DNA of 64,000 nt from Flavobacteriaceae bacterium (GCA_947456955.1 CANGTQ010000003.1:124001-188000), one strand, 5' to 3'; positions 8,087-17,438 are shown, counted from the stretch's first letter. Numbers and translations: made by a program. Notes: generated by a model not told the origin, from the letters alone.

Positions 8087-8800
8087 TTATTTTAATTTAT
8101 TCAGATACATATTAACTACATTGTCCAAGCCAAGATATAAAGCTTCTGATATCAAGGCGTGACCGATTGATACTTCCAACAAACCAGGAATATTTTCTTT
8201 GAAGAATTTGATGTTATCCAAACTCAAATCGTGTCCGGCATTGATTCCGAGACCTAATTCGTTAGACAAAACTGCTGATTTTGTATAAGGTTCGATTGCA
8301 TTCAGATTTCCCAAACCATATTGATGGGCAAAGGCTTCGGTGTATAATTCGATGCGGTCGGTTCCTGTTTTTTTGGCACCTTCAATCATTTTCAAAACCG
8401 GATCAACAAATATTGACGTTCGGATTCCGTTTCTTTTAAATTCAGCTATTACTTCGGTCAGATAGGATTCATTTTTAACGGTATCCCAACCTGCTGATGA
8501 TGTAATTGCACCAATAGCATCCGGTACCAAAGTCACTTGTTCGGGTCTGCATTCTAAAACCAAATCGATAAAATTGTGCTGTGGATTGCCTTCAATGTTG
8601 AATTCGGTGTAGACAATTGGCTTTAAATCACGCGCATCTTGATAGCGAATATGTCTTTCATCCGGTCTTGGGTGAATGGTTATTCCTTGTGCCCCAAATC
8701 TTTGAATATCTTTGGCAACCTGCAGTAAATCGGGAACATTACCGCCACGTGCATTTCGAAAAGTCGCTATTTTATTGATGTTTACACTTAGTTTTGTCAT
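8087..8800 (-). CDS. pdxJ: Pyridoxine 5'-phosphate synthase
   Basis: PdxJ condenses 1-deoxy-xylulose 5-phosphate with 3-amino-2-oxopropyl phosphate to make pyridoxine 5'-phosphate, the last ring-forming step of the DXP-dependent vitamin B6 route. The family start is [20 protein letters not shown]; further motifs are [13 protein letters not shown] near residue 45 and [14 protein letters not shown] near 195. I chose the ATG at 8800 (237 residues); nine upstream in-frame residues (to 8827) are encoded by an intergenic repeat. It is divergent from the CBS-domain gene. Confidence 0.93.
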   Translation of the reverse strand: MTKLSVNINKIATFRNARGGNVPDLLQVAKDIQRFGAQGITIHPRPDERHIRYQDARDLKPIVYTEFNIEGNPQHNFIDLVLECRPEQVTLVPDAIGAITSSAGWDTVKNESYLTEVIAEFKRNGIRTSIFVDPVLKMIEGAKKTGTDRIELYTEAFAHQYGLGNLNAIEPYTKSAVLSNELGLGINAGHDLSLDNIKFFKENIPGLLEVSIGHALISEALYLGLDNVVNMYLNKLK

Positions 8801-8963
8801 CATTTTAATTTTTAGCCACAGATTCACAGATTATCTTTTACTGTTAATTATAAAAAAATCAATGAAACTTTGGCTATTACTATATCCCAACAAAAATACA
8901 AAGTAAAACTAAGCCATCATGTCCCAAAATTTGATTATTTTGCAGTCGTTAAAAGATACAGCA

Positions 8964-9626
8964 ATCATGAGACAACTTTCGGAGTATATCAATAACGATT
9001 TTAAAGCCTTTTCGAGTTCGGAAACTGTAGCAGAAATTCAGGATTTCTTTGCTGACATCACGTATTCTCATTTTCCTGTTATAGATAACGGAATTTATAT
9101 TGGATGTATTTCGGCTGTTGATGTAGAAACTTTTGAAAATCAAAAAAGCATCATTGATTATCGCTATTCATTTGAAGGTTTTTTTGTGAGAGATTCGATG
9201 ATTTGGTTGGATGTATTAGAAGTTTTTGCCAGAAATAACTCGAATATTGTTCCTATTTTGAATGAAGCTAACAACTATATTGGTTATTACGAAATTACCG
9301 ATGTCATTAAGTTTTTAAACGAAACGCCTTTTCTTAAAGAAACAGGAGGAATCATTGTGGTTGAAAAACCAACTGCAGATTATTCGATGAGTCAGATTAC
9401 CCAAATTGTAGAAAGCAATAATGGCAAACTGCTCGGTGTTTTTGTTTCAGAAGCCAATGCTGAAAAAGTGCAGGTGACAATAAAAACAACACTTGGTGCT
9501 ATGAATGAAATCATTCAATCGTTTCGTCGATATAATTATGAAATTGTATCTGAACATCATGAAGACAACTATTTGAATACCCTGAAAGAACGTTCAGAAT
9601 ATTTGGATAAATATTTAAACATGTAA
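8964..9626 (+). CDS. CBS-domain protein
   Basis: A roughly 220-residue cytoplasmic protein with two CBS motifs in the N-terminal part (AFSSSETVAEIQDFF..YSHFPVIDNGIYIGCIS and SMIWLDVLEVFARNNSNIVPILNEANNYIGYYEITDVIKFL). The second half (IIVVEKPTADYSMSQITQIVESNNGKLLG) looks like an ACT-type regulatory fold. CBS pairs usually bind adenosine nucleotides. An upstream ATG at 8919 would add 15 residues; I prefer 8964 because the protein then begins at the conserved YINNDFKA segment. It sits four bases before the NAD kinase gene, and this pairing suggests an adenylate-related link, which is inference. Confidence 0.75.
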   Translation: MMRQLSEYINNDFKAFSSSETVAEIQDFFADITYSHFPVIDNGIYIGCISAVDVETFENQKSIIDYRYSFEGFFVRDSMIWLDVLEVFARNNSNIVPILNEANNYIGYYEITDVIKFLNETPFLKETGGIIVVEKPTADYSMSQITQIVESNNGKLLGVFVSEANAEKVQVTIKTTLGAMNEIIQSFRRYNYEIVSEHHEDNYLNTLKERSEYLDKYLNM

Positions 9627-9629
9627 GCT

Positions 9630-10499
9630 ATGAAAGTTGCCATCTTCGGACAATATTATCAAAACGACACAAGGCCAATTATTAAAGACATTTTTGTTTT
9701 TTTCAATAAAAACAATGTGGAATTGGTTATTGAGGAAAAGTTTCTGGAAATATTATACAAAGAAGAGATTGTCAGTAAAAAATATAACACTTTTGCTTCC
9801 CACGAAGATTTAGACAGTAGTTTTGATATTCTTATCAGTATTGGTGGAGATGGAACCATTTTAAGAGCAACTACTTTTGTCCGTGATTCCGGAATTCCAA
9901 TTCTTGGTGTCAATGCAGGAAGACTTGGTTTTTTGGCCAAAGTTCAAAAAGAGAACATAGAATCATTTTTACAGATTGTTTTAGAAAAAAAATATACAAT
10001 ATCAGAAAGAACATTATTAAGCATTAAATGTCCAGATATTGACCTCAATTTTGCCATGAATGAAATAGCGGTTAGTAGAAAAGACACTACATCAATGATT
10101 ACGATTGAAACCTTTCTGAACGGTGAATATTTAAACTCTTATTGGGCTGATGGATTAATAATTTCAACACCTACAGGATCTACTGGTTATTCCTTGAGTT
10201 GTGGCGGCCCAATTCTAACACCAAATGTAAACGCATTGGTTATCACCCCAATTGCTCCACACAATCTTAACGCAAGACCACTTGTAATTCCAGATGATAC
10301 CGAAATAAAACTTAAAGTTTCGGGTAGAGAGGAACAATATTTGGTTTCTTTAGACTCCAGAATTACCTCTATCAGTAATAATTCTGAATTGATAATTAAT
10401 AAAACTCCATTCAAAATTAATATGGTGGAGATTCCTGATGAAACATTTTTTAAAACGCTTCGAAATAAATTACTTTGGGGAGAAGACAAGAGAAATTAG
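9630..10499 (+). CDS. nadK: NAD kinase
   Basis: NAD kinase phosphorylates NAD to NADP using ATP or polyphosphate. The 289-residue protein shows the diagnostic SIGGDGTILRA motif near residue 72, then NAGRLGFLAKV, MNEIAVSRKDTTSMI and the nucleotide site ADGLIISTPTGSTGYSLSCGGP near 175. The gene starts three bases after the CBS-protein stop. A small hairpin without a strong T run (ATTCTAAAA / TTTTAGAAT, 10527-10550) follows it. Confidence 0.96.
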   Translation: MKVAIFGQYYQNDTRPIIKDIFVFFNKNNVELVIEEKFLEILYKEEIVSKKYNTFASHEDLDSSFDILISIGGDGTILRATTFVRDSGIPILGVNAGRLGFLAKVQKENIESFLQIVLEKKYTISERTLLSIKCPDIDLNFAMNEIAVSRKDTTSMITIETFLNGEYLNSYWADGLIISTPTGSTGYSLSCGGPILTPNVNALVITPIAPHNLNARPLVIPDDTEIKLKVSGREEQYLVSLDSRITSISNNSELIINKTPFKINMVEIPDETFFKTLRNKLLWGEDKRN

Positions 10500-10638
10500 A
10501 AAAAATTCCTGTATGTTTATACTACAATTCTAAAAAACTCGTTTTAGAATAGAAACCATTGTAAGACTAATAATAATCAGCTCTTTATTTAATTTAACAG
10601 AAATATAAAATTCATGTTAGATACGTACTGAGAATTGT

Positions 10639-10646
10639 TATATTTG
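10639..10646 (+). promoter_or_regulatory. Putative -7 box for the DUF6089-uppS-bamA operon
   Basis: TATATTTG matches TANNTTTG exactly and lies 18 bases before the ATG at 10665. No clear TTG is present at the -33 distance, so the call is tentative. Confidence 0.5.
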
Positions 10647-10664
10647 CACGCTATTTTCAATTTG

Positions 10665-11351
10665 ATGAAAAGGATTTTAGTATTATTTTTTTGTTTGATT
10701 TTCCAGAATGTTTTGATAGCACAAATTAATGAAATTGGTGTTTTCATGGGCGGAAGTAATTTTATTGGAGATGTAGGCAAAACTAATTATGTAGCTCCAA
10801 ATAAATTGGCCATTGGAATTTTATATAAATGGAATAAAAGCCCCAGACATTCCTATAGAATTTCCTATACTCAGTCAACTATTTCAGGAAATGATTTAGA
10901 TTCGGAAGTGCGAGGCAGAGTTGAAAGAGGTTATAAATTTAAAAATGAAATAAAAGAAGTTTCTGCAGGATTAGAATTTAATTTTTTTGATTTTAACTTG
11001 CATGATAATTTGACAAAAAAAGTAACTCCATACGTTTATTCGGGAATTACGTATTTTGCTTACGATGAATTGTATGTAATTAATGGGGAGACAAAAAAAG
11101 ATTCTAAAGCCAATACACTTGCTATTCCAATGGTAGTTGGAGTTAAAAGTAATGTTTTAGAAAATTTTGTTTTAGGTTTTGAAGTTGGAGCTCGATATAC
11201 TTTTACCGATAATTTAGATGGTAGTTTGCCAAAAAACAGAAGTTTAGAGCCATTAAAATTTGGCAACATTAACAGCAAAGATTGGTATGTATTTACAGGT
11301 TTTACGCTAACGTATACCTTTACAGAAAAACCGTGTTATTGCGCAGATTAA
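10665..11351 (+). CDS. DUF6089 family outer-membrane beta-barrel protein
   Basis: A 228-residue exported protein: MKRILVLFFCLIFQNVLIAQ is a signal peptide ending at AQ, followed by alternating hydrophobic strands (GVFMGGSNFIGDVGKTNYV, AIGILYKWNKSPRHSYRIS) and a C-terminal WYVFTGFTLTYTFTEK that looks like a closing strand. The family is restricted to Bacteroidetes and its role is unknown. It is five bases upstream of uppS and just ahead of bamA, so it probably belongs to the same envelope operon. I start at 10665; ten upstream in-frame residues would be encoded by the promoter box. Confidence 0.8.
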   Translation: MKRILVLFFCLIFQNVLIAQINEIGVFMGGSNFIGDVGKTNYVAPNKLAIGILYKWNKSPRHSYRISYTQSTISGNDLDSEVRGRVERGYKFKNEIKEVSAGLEFNFFDFNLHDNLTKKVTPYVYSGITYFAYDELYVINGETKKDSKANTLAIPMVVGVKSNVLENFVLGFEVGARYTFTDNLDGSLPKNRSLEPLKFGNINSKDWYVFTGFTLTYTFTEKPCYCAD

Positions 11352-11355
11352 AAAA

Positions 11356-12096
11356 ATGAGTTTACTAGAAAAAATAAATAAAGACAATTTACCGAAACAT
11401 CTGGCCATAATTATGGATGGGAATGGTCGTTGGGCGAAACAAAAAGGTTTATTAAGAGCTCTTGGGCACGAAAAAGGTACGAAATCAGTTAGAACTACTG
11501 TAGAAACCTGTGCCAAAATAGGAATAGAAAATCTAACATTATATGCCTTTTCTACAGAAAACTGGAACAGACCAAAGCTAGAAGTAGACACCTTGATGAA
11601 GTTATTACTCAATTCCTTAAAAAAGGAACTAATAACTTTAGAAAAAAACAACATTCGATTAAACTGTATAGGAAATATTGATTTGCTTCCGGCAAAAGCA
11701 AAAGAGGTCCTTTTAACAGTTATTGAAAAGACAAAAAACAACACGAGAATGACTCTGACATTGGCGTTGAGCTATGGTTCGAGGGAAGAATTGTTAAATG
11801 CTGTTAAAATTATAAGTGAGAAAGTTAAAAATAATATAATTTCTATAGACACGCTTGATGAATCAATTATTAATGAGCATCTTTACACGCACAATTTACC
11901 CGATGTAGATTTAATGATTAGAACTAGTGGCGAGCACCGAATTAGCAACTTTTTGCTATGGCAAATAGCTTACGCAGAGTTTTATTTTACAGATGTATTA
12001 TGGCCTGATTTTAAAGAAGAGGATTTATATGAAGCCATTATTAGCTATCAAAAAAGAGAAAGAAGATTTGGAAAAACAAGTGAACAAATTAAATAA
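11356..12096 (+). CDS. uppS: Isoprenyl transferase (undecaprenyl diphosphate synthase)
   Basis: The enzyme extends farnesyl diphosphate with isopentenyl units in cis to make the C55 lipid carrier for peptidoglycan and O-antigen. The motifs are IIMDGNGRWAKQKG near residue 17, with the catalytic Asp, then LTLYAFSTENWNRP, and the C-terminal RTSGEHRISNFLLWQIAYAE with FYFTDVLWPDF. The length of 246 is usual. The bamA frame starts inside or just after its 3' end. Placement next to bamA and skp is common in Bacteroidetes. Confidence 0.95.
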   Translation: MSLLEKINKDNLPKHLAIIMDGNGRWAKQKGLLRALGHEKGTKSVRTTVETCAKIGIENLTLYAFSTENWNRPKLEVDTLMKLLLNSLKKELITLEKNNIRLNCIGNIDLLPAKAKEVLLTVIEKTKNNTRMTLTLALSYGSREELLNAVKIISEKVKNNIISIDTLDESIINEHLYTHNLPDVDLMIRTSGEHRISNFLLWQIAYAEFYFTDVLWPDFKEEDLYEAIISYQKRERRFGKTSEQIK

Positions 12097-12103
12097 AATT
12101 TCA

Positions 12104-14779
12104 GTGCAGAATTACCCTTCGAAAATATTCCTATTAATTTTATTTTTTGGGACTATTTTTCAATTACAAGCCCAAGAAAGATTACCATTTGACCAAGGCA
12201 AAAAATATATATTAGCAAATGTAAAAGTAAACGGTAAAATCAGTTACAACGAACAAACCGTTGTTACATTTGCGGGGCTAGAAAAAGGGCAACAACTTAC
12301 AGTGCCTGGTGAAGAATTAAGTAATGCAATAAAAAAACTTGGAAAACTTGGTCTTTTTAGCGATATAGATTTTTATGTAAATAAAGTGGAAGCGGACAGT
12401 ATTTGGTTAGACCTTGATATTGTTGAACTTCCTAAACTTAGTGAAGCTAAAATTCAGGGTGTAAAAAAATCAAAAACCGAAGCATTAATAAAGGATAATG
12501 CTCTAACAAAAGGTAAAATTGTAAATGAAAACCTGATTACAACCACTAAAAATTACATCGAAAACAAATACAAAAAAGACGGTTATTTTAATACCAAGGT
12601 TTATATTAATACCATTGCAGATACAACGGAAGGCAATAATGTTAAAATGCTTATCAATATTGACAAAGGTGATAAGCTGAAAATTTCGAGTATAAGTTTT
12701 GAAGGCAATGAAAAGTTTACCGATGCCAAACTGAGGAAAATGATGAAAAACACCAAGCAAATCAATCCTATTCGTATTTTTAAAGCATCAAAATATATAA
12801 AAGATAAGTACAAAGAAGATTTAACTTCCATCATTGATAAGTACAAAGAAAAAGGATTTAGAGATGCTCGAGTTATATCCGATTCTGTATTTTTAAATAC
12901 CAAAAAAACGAAGTTAGCAATCAATGTAAAAGTAGAAGAAGGCAGAAAATATTACTTTGGAAATATTAAATTTTTGGGGAATTCTGTTTATTCAGATCAA
13001 TTGTTAGGAAGGGTTTTGGGAATCAAAAAAGGAGATACTTATAATGGCGTTTTACTTGAAAAAAGAATTGCCGATAAGTCAAAACCCGACGGAGATGATA
13101 TTACTAACTTATATCAAAACAATGGTTATTTATTTTCAAACATTAATGCAGTTGAAGTAAAAACGGCCAAAGACACTATAGATTTTGAAATTAGAGTTAC
13201 CGAAGGTCCAATTGCTTACTTTAACAATATTACAGTTGTTGGAAATGACAAAACCAATGATAGAGTAATTTATAGAGAATTAAGAACACAACCAGGCCAA
13301 AAATACAGCAAAGACGACCTAGTTAGAACTATTCGAGAGATTGGGCAATTAGGATTCTTTGATCCTGAAGCAATCGACCCGAAATTCAAAAACGTAGACC
13401 CAGCAGCAGGAACAGTTGATATTGAATATAATGTTGTAGAAAAGGGTTCTAGTCAAATTGAACTTCAAGGAGGTTATGGTGGTGGTGGATTTATAGGTAC
13501 TTTAGGGCTGTCTTTTAATAATTTCTCAGCTAGAAATTTGTTTAATAAAGAGGCATACAAACCTTTACCAATGGGTGATGGACAAAAAGTATCTTTACGT
13601 TTACAAGCTAGTGCATTTTTTCAAACGTATAGCTTATCCTTTTCTGAGCCTTGGCTCGGCGGGAAAAAACCACTACAGTTTTCAAGTTCCATATCACATA
13701 GTAAGCAGTTTCTTTTTTCAGGAAATTCAAGAGATGTAGATAGAAATAAAAGTTTTAATATAACTACATTGTCTATGGGAATTGCGAAAAGGCTGACAAT
13801 TCCTGATGATTTCTTTGTGTTTTCAAGTAATGTGAGTTTTCAATTTTATGATTTAAATAATTATAATACTGGATTATTTACTTTTGGGGATGGTTCATCA
13901 AGAAACTTAGCATATACTATTGGCTTAAGTAGAAATAATAAAGGGGTCAATCCTATTTTCCCAACATCGGGTTCGGAATTTAGTGTTTCAGCCAAATTCA
14001 CCCTTCCTTATTCGCTATATAATGGAATTGATTATGCTGATTTAGAAAATAAAAAAGAATATAAACTTACTTACATAGAAAATTCAGGTATAAATACTGT
14101 TCCAACTGCTGATGGAGCACTTCCTGCTGTTGGTGATTATTTGCAAGAAACCACAGCTGGATCTGGAATTTATCAAACTGTTGGAACCGATTTTACACAA
14201 GCAACAGCTGACAGATCTAAAGTAGATCAGGAAAGATTTAATTGGTTAGAATATTACAAAATAAAATTTAAAGCGGATTGGTATACAAGAATAGCAGGAT
14301 CACAATCAAAAGCATTGGTGTTAAGAGCATTAGGTGAATTTGGTTATTTAGGTGCTTATAATAGCAGTAGAGGTTTGGTACCATTTGAGAGATTCTTCGT
14401 TGGTGGAGATGGTTTGGCTAACTTTGCACTAGACGGAAGAGAAATAATACAATTAAGAGGATATCCTAATCAATCATTATCCTCAACAGACGGCGCAACA
14501 GTTTATAATAAATTCTCATTAGAACTGCGATATCCATTAACATTAAAAGCGGCTGCATCAATTTATGCGCTTACTTTCTTAGAAGCAGGAGCATCTTTTG
14601 ACACATTTAAAGAATATAATCCTTTTGTAATGCAACGTTCTGCCGGATTTGGATTGAGAGTATTTATGCCTGCATTTGGATTGTTAGGAATTGACTTTGC
14701 TCATGGCTTTGATGCAATCCCTGGATTTACAAATCCTAATGGTTGGGAAACACATTTTATAATTGGTCAACAATTTTAA
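12104..14779 (+). CDS. bamA: Outer membrane protein assembly factor BamA
   Basis: BamA is the Omp85 insertase that folds beta-barrels into the outer membrane. After a signal peptide (SKIFLLILFFGTIFQLQAQ) come POTRA domains over about residues 25-420, e.g. KISSISFEGNEKFTDAKLRKM and FNNITVVGNDKTNDRVIYREL, then a 16-strand barrel with GRNN-type turns. It ends in a phenylalanine (HFIIGQQF), the usual outer-membrane closing signal. No ATG places the signal peptide correctly: the open frame extends back into uppS to 11993, but those 37 residues are charged. I propose the in-frame GTG at 12104, seven bases after the uppS stop, giving 891 residues. Confidence 0.93.
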   Translation: MQNYPSKIFLLILFFGTIFQLQAQERLPFDQGKKYILANVKVNGKISYNEQTVVTFAGLEKGQQLTVPGEELSNAIKKLGKLGLFSDIDFYVNKVEADSIWLDLDIVELPKLSEAKIQGVKKSKTEALIKDNALTKGKIVNENLITTTKNYIENKYKKDGYFNTKVYINTIADTTEGNNVKMLINIDKGDKLKISSISFEGNEKFTDAKLRKMMKNTKQINPIRIFKASKYIKDKYKEDLTSIIDKYKEKGFRDARVISDSVFLNTKKTKLAINVKVEEGRKYYFGNIKFLGNSVYSDQLLGRVLGIKKGDTYNGVLLEKRIADKSKPDGDDITNLYQNNGYLFSNINAVEVKTAKDTIDFEIRVTEGPIAYFNNITVVGNDKTNDRVIYRELRTQPGQKYSKDDLVRTIREIGQLGFFDPEAIDPKFKNVDPAAGTVDIEYNVVEKGSSQIELQGGYGGGGFIGTLGLSFNNFSARNLFNKEAYKPLPMGDGQKVSLRLQASAFFQTYSLSFSEPWLGGKKPLQFSSSISHSKQFLFSGNSRDVDRNKSFNITTLSMGIAKRLTIPDDFFVFSSNVSFQFYDLNNYNTGLFTFGDGSSRNLAYTIGLSRNNKGVNPIFPTSGSEFSVSAKFTLPYSLYNGIDYADLENKKEYKLTYIENSGINTVPTADGALPAVGDYLQETTAGSGIYQTVGTDFTQATADRSKVDQERFNWLEYYKIKFKADWYTRIAGSQSKALVLRALGEFGYLGAYNSSRGLVPFERFFVGGDGLANFALDGREIIQLRGYPNQSLSSTDGATVYNKFSLELRYPLTLKAAASIYALTFLEAGASFDTFKEYNPFVMQRSAGFGLRVFMPAFGLLGIDFAHGFDAIPGFTNPNGWETHFIIGQQF

Positions 14780-14815
14780 TTATATTTGGTACAATATTTC
14801 TAAATCAAATTAAGA

Positions 14816-16018
14816 ATGAAAAAATATATTTTAATATCAATTCTATTTTTATCAGCTGTATTTCAGGTAAATGCACAATCTAAAGGCGTTAAAATTGGCT
14901 ATATAGATATGGAATATATTCTGCAAAATGTGCCAGATTATAGTGAAGCAAAGAATCAATTAGAACAAAAAGCACAAAAATGGAAACAAGATATTGAAGC
15001 CAAAAAAATTGAAATTGCTAAATTGAAAGATGCTTTAAAAACTGAAAGAGCATTATTAACCAAAGAATTAATTGATGAGCGTGAAGAAGAAATAAAATTT
15101 CAAGAAAATGAACTTTTAGATTTTCAACAGAAAAAGTTTGGTCCAAACGGTGATTTAATTACTCAAAAAGCAGTTTTAGTAAAACCAATTCAGGATCAAG
15201 TTTTTACTGCTGTTCAAGATATTGCTGAAGCTAAAAAATATGATTTTGTTTTTGACAAGGCTTCCGATTTAACCATGCTTTTTTCTGCAAAAAGATATGA
15301 CATAAGCGACCAAGTAATCAGAGTTATTACAAGAGCTGAGAAAAGAGAGCAAATGAGTGCTAAAGAAGTTAAACAACAAGAAGCAAAAGAGGCCCTTGAA
15401 GATGCTGCTCTTGATGCAAACCCAACTTTAGAAGCACGTAAAAAAGCTTTAGAAGACAAAAAGAAAGCAAGAGAACAACTAGTAGCTGACCGTAAAGCCG
15501 CTGCTGAAGCTAAAAAAGCTGAGCAAGAAGCAAAAAGAGCAGAATTACTAGCTGCCAAGAACGCGAAAAAAACTGGCGTAACAGCTACAGATAAACCAAG
15601 TGATAGTGAAACAACAACACCATCAGAAAATAATAAAGTAGCTGATTCAACAGCAATAGATGCCAAAGCATCTAAAGCTGCTGCCAGAGCTAAACTAATA
15701 GAAGACAGAAAAGCAGCTGCAGAAGCTAAGAAAGCTGAACAAGAAGCAAAAAGAGCAGAATTACTTGCTGCCAAGAACGCTAAAAAAACTGGCACGGTTA
15801 CTGCTAAAGACAAAGCCGCTGACGATGAAACAACACCAACAACTGAAGATAACAAAGCTACTGATTCAACAGCGGTTGATCCAAAAGTAGCCAAAGCCGC
15901 TGCAAGAGCTAAACTATTAGAAGACAGAAAAAAAGCGTTGGAAGAGAAAAAGAGAAAAATAATAGAAGACAGAGAAGCTGCAAAAAAAGCTAAAGAAGAC
16001 GAAAAAAACAAACCATAA
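14816..16018 (+). CDS. OmpH/Skp family periplasmic chaperone with a long repetitive C-terminal tail
   Basis: Residues 1-21 form a signal peptide ending in VNAQS. The Skp-like region (about 25-170; KIGYIDMEYILQNVPDYSEAK with a long coiled coil) would hold unfolded outer-membrane proteins in the periplasm for BamA, which is encoded directly upstream. Residues 200-400 are an Ala/Lys/Glu-rich extension absent from ordinary Skp. A 30-residue block starting DRKAAAEAKKAEQEAKRAE occurs at 225-254 and again at 297-326, period 72, with a third degenerate copy after 370. The blocks are joined by acidic Thr/Ser linkers. The usual family length is about 170, so the tail doubles the protein. Confidence 0.85.
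   Translation: MKKYILISILFLSAVFQVNAQSKGVKIGYIDMEYILQNVPDYSEAKNQLEQKAQKWKQDIEAKKIEIAKLKDALKTERALLTKELIDEREEEIKFQENELLDFQQKKFGPNGDLITQKAVLVKPIQDQVFTAVQDIAEAKKYDFVFDKASDLTMLFSAKRYDISDQVIRVITRAEKREQMSAKEVKQQEAKEALEDAALDANPTLEARKKALEDKKKAREQLVADRKAAAEAKKAEQEAKRAELLAAKNAKKTGVTATDKPSDSETTTPSENNKVADSTAIDAKASKAAARAKLIEDRKAAAEAKKAEQEAKRAELLAAKNAKKTGTVTAKDKAADDETTPTTEDNKATDSTAVDPKVAKAAARAKLLEDRKKALEEKKRKIIEDREAAKKAKEDEKNKP
15488..15793 (+). repeat. In-gene repeat, 90 bases long with a 216-base period
   Basis: Bases 15488-15577 and 15704-15793 encode the same 30 residues of the Skp-like tail with several silent differences, so the duplication is not recent or is maintained at the protein level. Confidence 0.75.
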
Positions 16019-16063
16019 ACTGAATAAAATAATAATAACAATAATTAATTAATACTTTTTAAA

Positions 16064-16564
16064 ATGAAACGATTGAAATCATTACTACTAGCTACTGTGT
16101 TATGTTTAGGAACTAGTTATACCATCAATGCACAAGCTAAAACTGCACATGTAGATGTAAATGAACTAATTTCTAAAATGCCGGCAATGCTTGATGCGCA
16201 AAAACAATTAGAAAAATTGAGTGGAACTTACGATGCTGAATACAAAACGATGGCTGAGGAGTATCAAAACAAAATTAAAAAATACGATCAAGAAGCTTCA
16301 ACTGTTGGAGATGCTGTTAATGCAACACGTCAAACAGAAGTTCAAGATTTGGTAAAACGTATTACGGATTACAGAGACAATGCTCAAAAAGAATTACAAA
16401 AGAAAGAAGCTGATATGGTGAAACCTTTAATGGATAAAATCAAAGCTTCGATCGCAAAAGTTGGAAAAGCTAAAGGATACCAATATGTTTTAAACCTTGC
16501 TGATTTGCTTTTGGCCGATGGTCCAGATTTAACAGCTGATGTTAAAAAAGATTTAGGATTTTAA
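16064..16564 (+). CDS. OmpH/Skp family periplasmic chaperone
   Basis: A 166-residue protein with a signal peptide (MKRLKSLLLATVLCLGTSYTINAQ, here residues 1-24) and the compact Skp fold: a short strand with KTAHVDVNELISKMPAMLDAQ, a long charged coiled coil, and a closing strand YQYVLNLADLLLADG. This is the normal family length, in contrast to its tandem neighbour. Tandem Skp genes after bamA are typical of Bacteroidetes. Transcription is expected to end at the hairpin 16586-16630. Confidence 0.9.
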   Translation: MKRLKSLLLATVLCLGTSYTINAQAKTAHVDVNELISKMPAMLDAQKQLEKLSGTYDAEYKTMAEEYQNKIKKYDQEASTVGDAVNATRQTEVQDLVKRITDYRDNAQKELQKKEADMVKPLMDKIKASIAKVGKAKGYQYVLNLADLLLADGPDLTADVKKDLGF

Positions 16565-16585
16565 TATAAAATCAAAATACTATTT

Positions 16586-16630
16586 AAAACTGCTCACTCG
16601 AAGTTTCGGGATTTGAGCAGTTTTTTTTTT
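16586..16630 (+). terminator. Terminator of the bamA-skp operon
   Basis: An 11-bp stem (AAAACTGCTCA at 16586-16596, TGAGCAGTTTT at 16614-16624) with a small inner hairpin (CGAAGTTTCG) is followed by a run of T to 16630. The murI promoter box starts at the end of this T run. Confidence 0.85.
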
Positions 16631-16637
16631 ACTTTTG
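16630..16637 (+). promoter_or_regulatory. Putative -7 box of murI
   Basis: TACTTTTG is an exact TANNTTTG box whose last base is six bases before the murI ATG. Transcription would begin at or near the A of the start codon, giving a leaderless mRNA. A TTTG at 16612-16615 is only 14 bases upstream, shorter than the usual spacing. Confidence 0.5.
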
Positions 16638-16642
16638 TTTCT

Positions 16643-17422
16643 ATGGAAAAGAACAATCCTATAGGGCTTTTTGACTCGGGAATTGGTGGCACATCTATTT
16701 GGTCAGCAATACACGATTTACTTCCAAATGAAAATACCATTTATCTTGCTGACAGCAAAAATGCACCTTATGGTCAGAAATCAAAAGAAGAAATTATCCA
16801 ATTGTGCATTAAGAATACCGAGTTTCTTTTGAAATATAATTGTAAAATGATTGTGGTTGCTTGCAATACGGCAACAACCAATGCTATTAAAGAATTGCGT
16901 GCAAAATATGATGTCCCATTCATAGGTATCGAACCTGCAATAAAACCAGCAGCCATAAGTTCTCAAAAACATGTTATTGGAATTTTAGCTACACAAGGGA
17001 CATTAAACAGTGAATTATTTCATCAAACGGCTGAGAAATTTCATGACACAAAAATTATTGAACAAATCGGACACGGTTTAGTCCCACTGATTGAAAATGG
17101 AGAAATAAATTCCAAAGAAATGAATCAGTTACTCCATGTTTATTTAGAACCTATGATAACTGCAAATATTGATTATTTGGTTTTGGGTTGCAGTCATTAT
17201 CCTTATCTGATTCCACAAATAAAAAAAATACTCCCAAAAGACATTAAAATTATAGATTCTGGAGAAGCAGTTGCTCGTCAAACAAAAAATGTTTTATCGG
17301 AAAGAAATGGATTGAATGATGATAAGAATAAAGGGAAAGCTATTTTTTATACTAACTCAAATCCAAGAGTGCTGAATGACATTTTAAATAATAAATACGA
17401 CGTAATTAGTAAGGATTTTTAA
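16643..17422 (+). CDS. murI: Glutamate racemase
   Basis: MurI makes D-glutamate for peptidoglycan. Visible motifs are GLFDSGIGGTSIW at the start, LADSKNAPYGQKS, the first catalytic cysteine Cys74 in VVACNTATTN and the second, Cys183, in LGCSHYPYLI. At 259 residues the length is normal. I chose the ATG at 16643 because in-frame residues before it (to 16613) are encoded by the upstream terminator and T run. A 19-base palindrome (17439-17457) followed by a T-rich stretch lies downstream. Confidence 0.95.
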   Translation: MEKNNPIGLFDSGIGGTSIWSAIHDLLPNENTIYLADSKNAPYGQKSKEEIIQLCIKNTEFLLKYNCKMIVVACNTATTNAIKELRAKYDVPFIGIEPAIKPAAISSQKHVIGILATQGTLNSELFHQTAEKFHDTKIIEQIGHGLVPLIENGEINSKEMNQLLHVYLEPMITANIDYLVLGCSHYPYLIPQIKKILPKDIKIIDSGEAVARQTKNVLSERNGLNDDKNKGKAIFYTNSNPRVLNDILNNKYDVISKDF

Positions 17423-17438
17423 TTTGATATTAAGAGGA

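Noticed and set aside
15214..16041. Long minus-strand open frame opposite the Skp-like gene with the long tail
   Set aside because: It is the Ala/Lys repeat read backwards, giving a low-complexity Ser/Ala/Phe/Leu peptide. No start context, no recognisable domain, and the plus-strand gene is clear.
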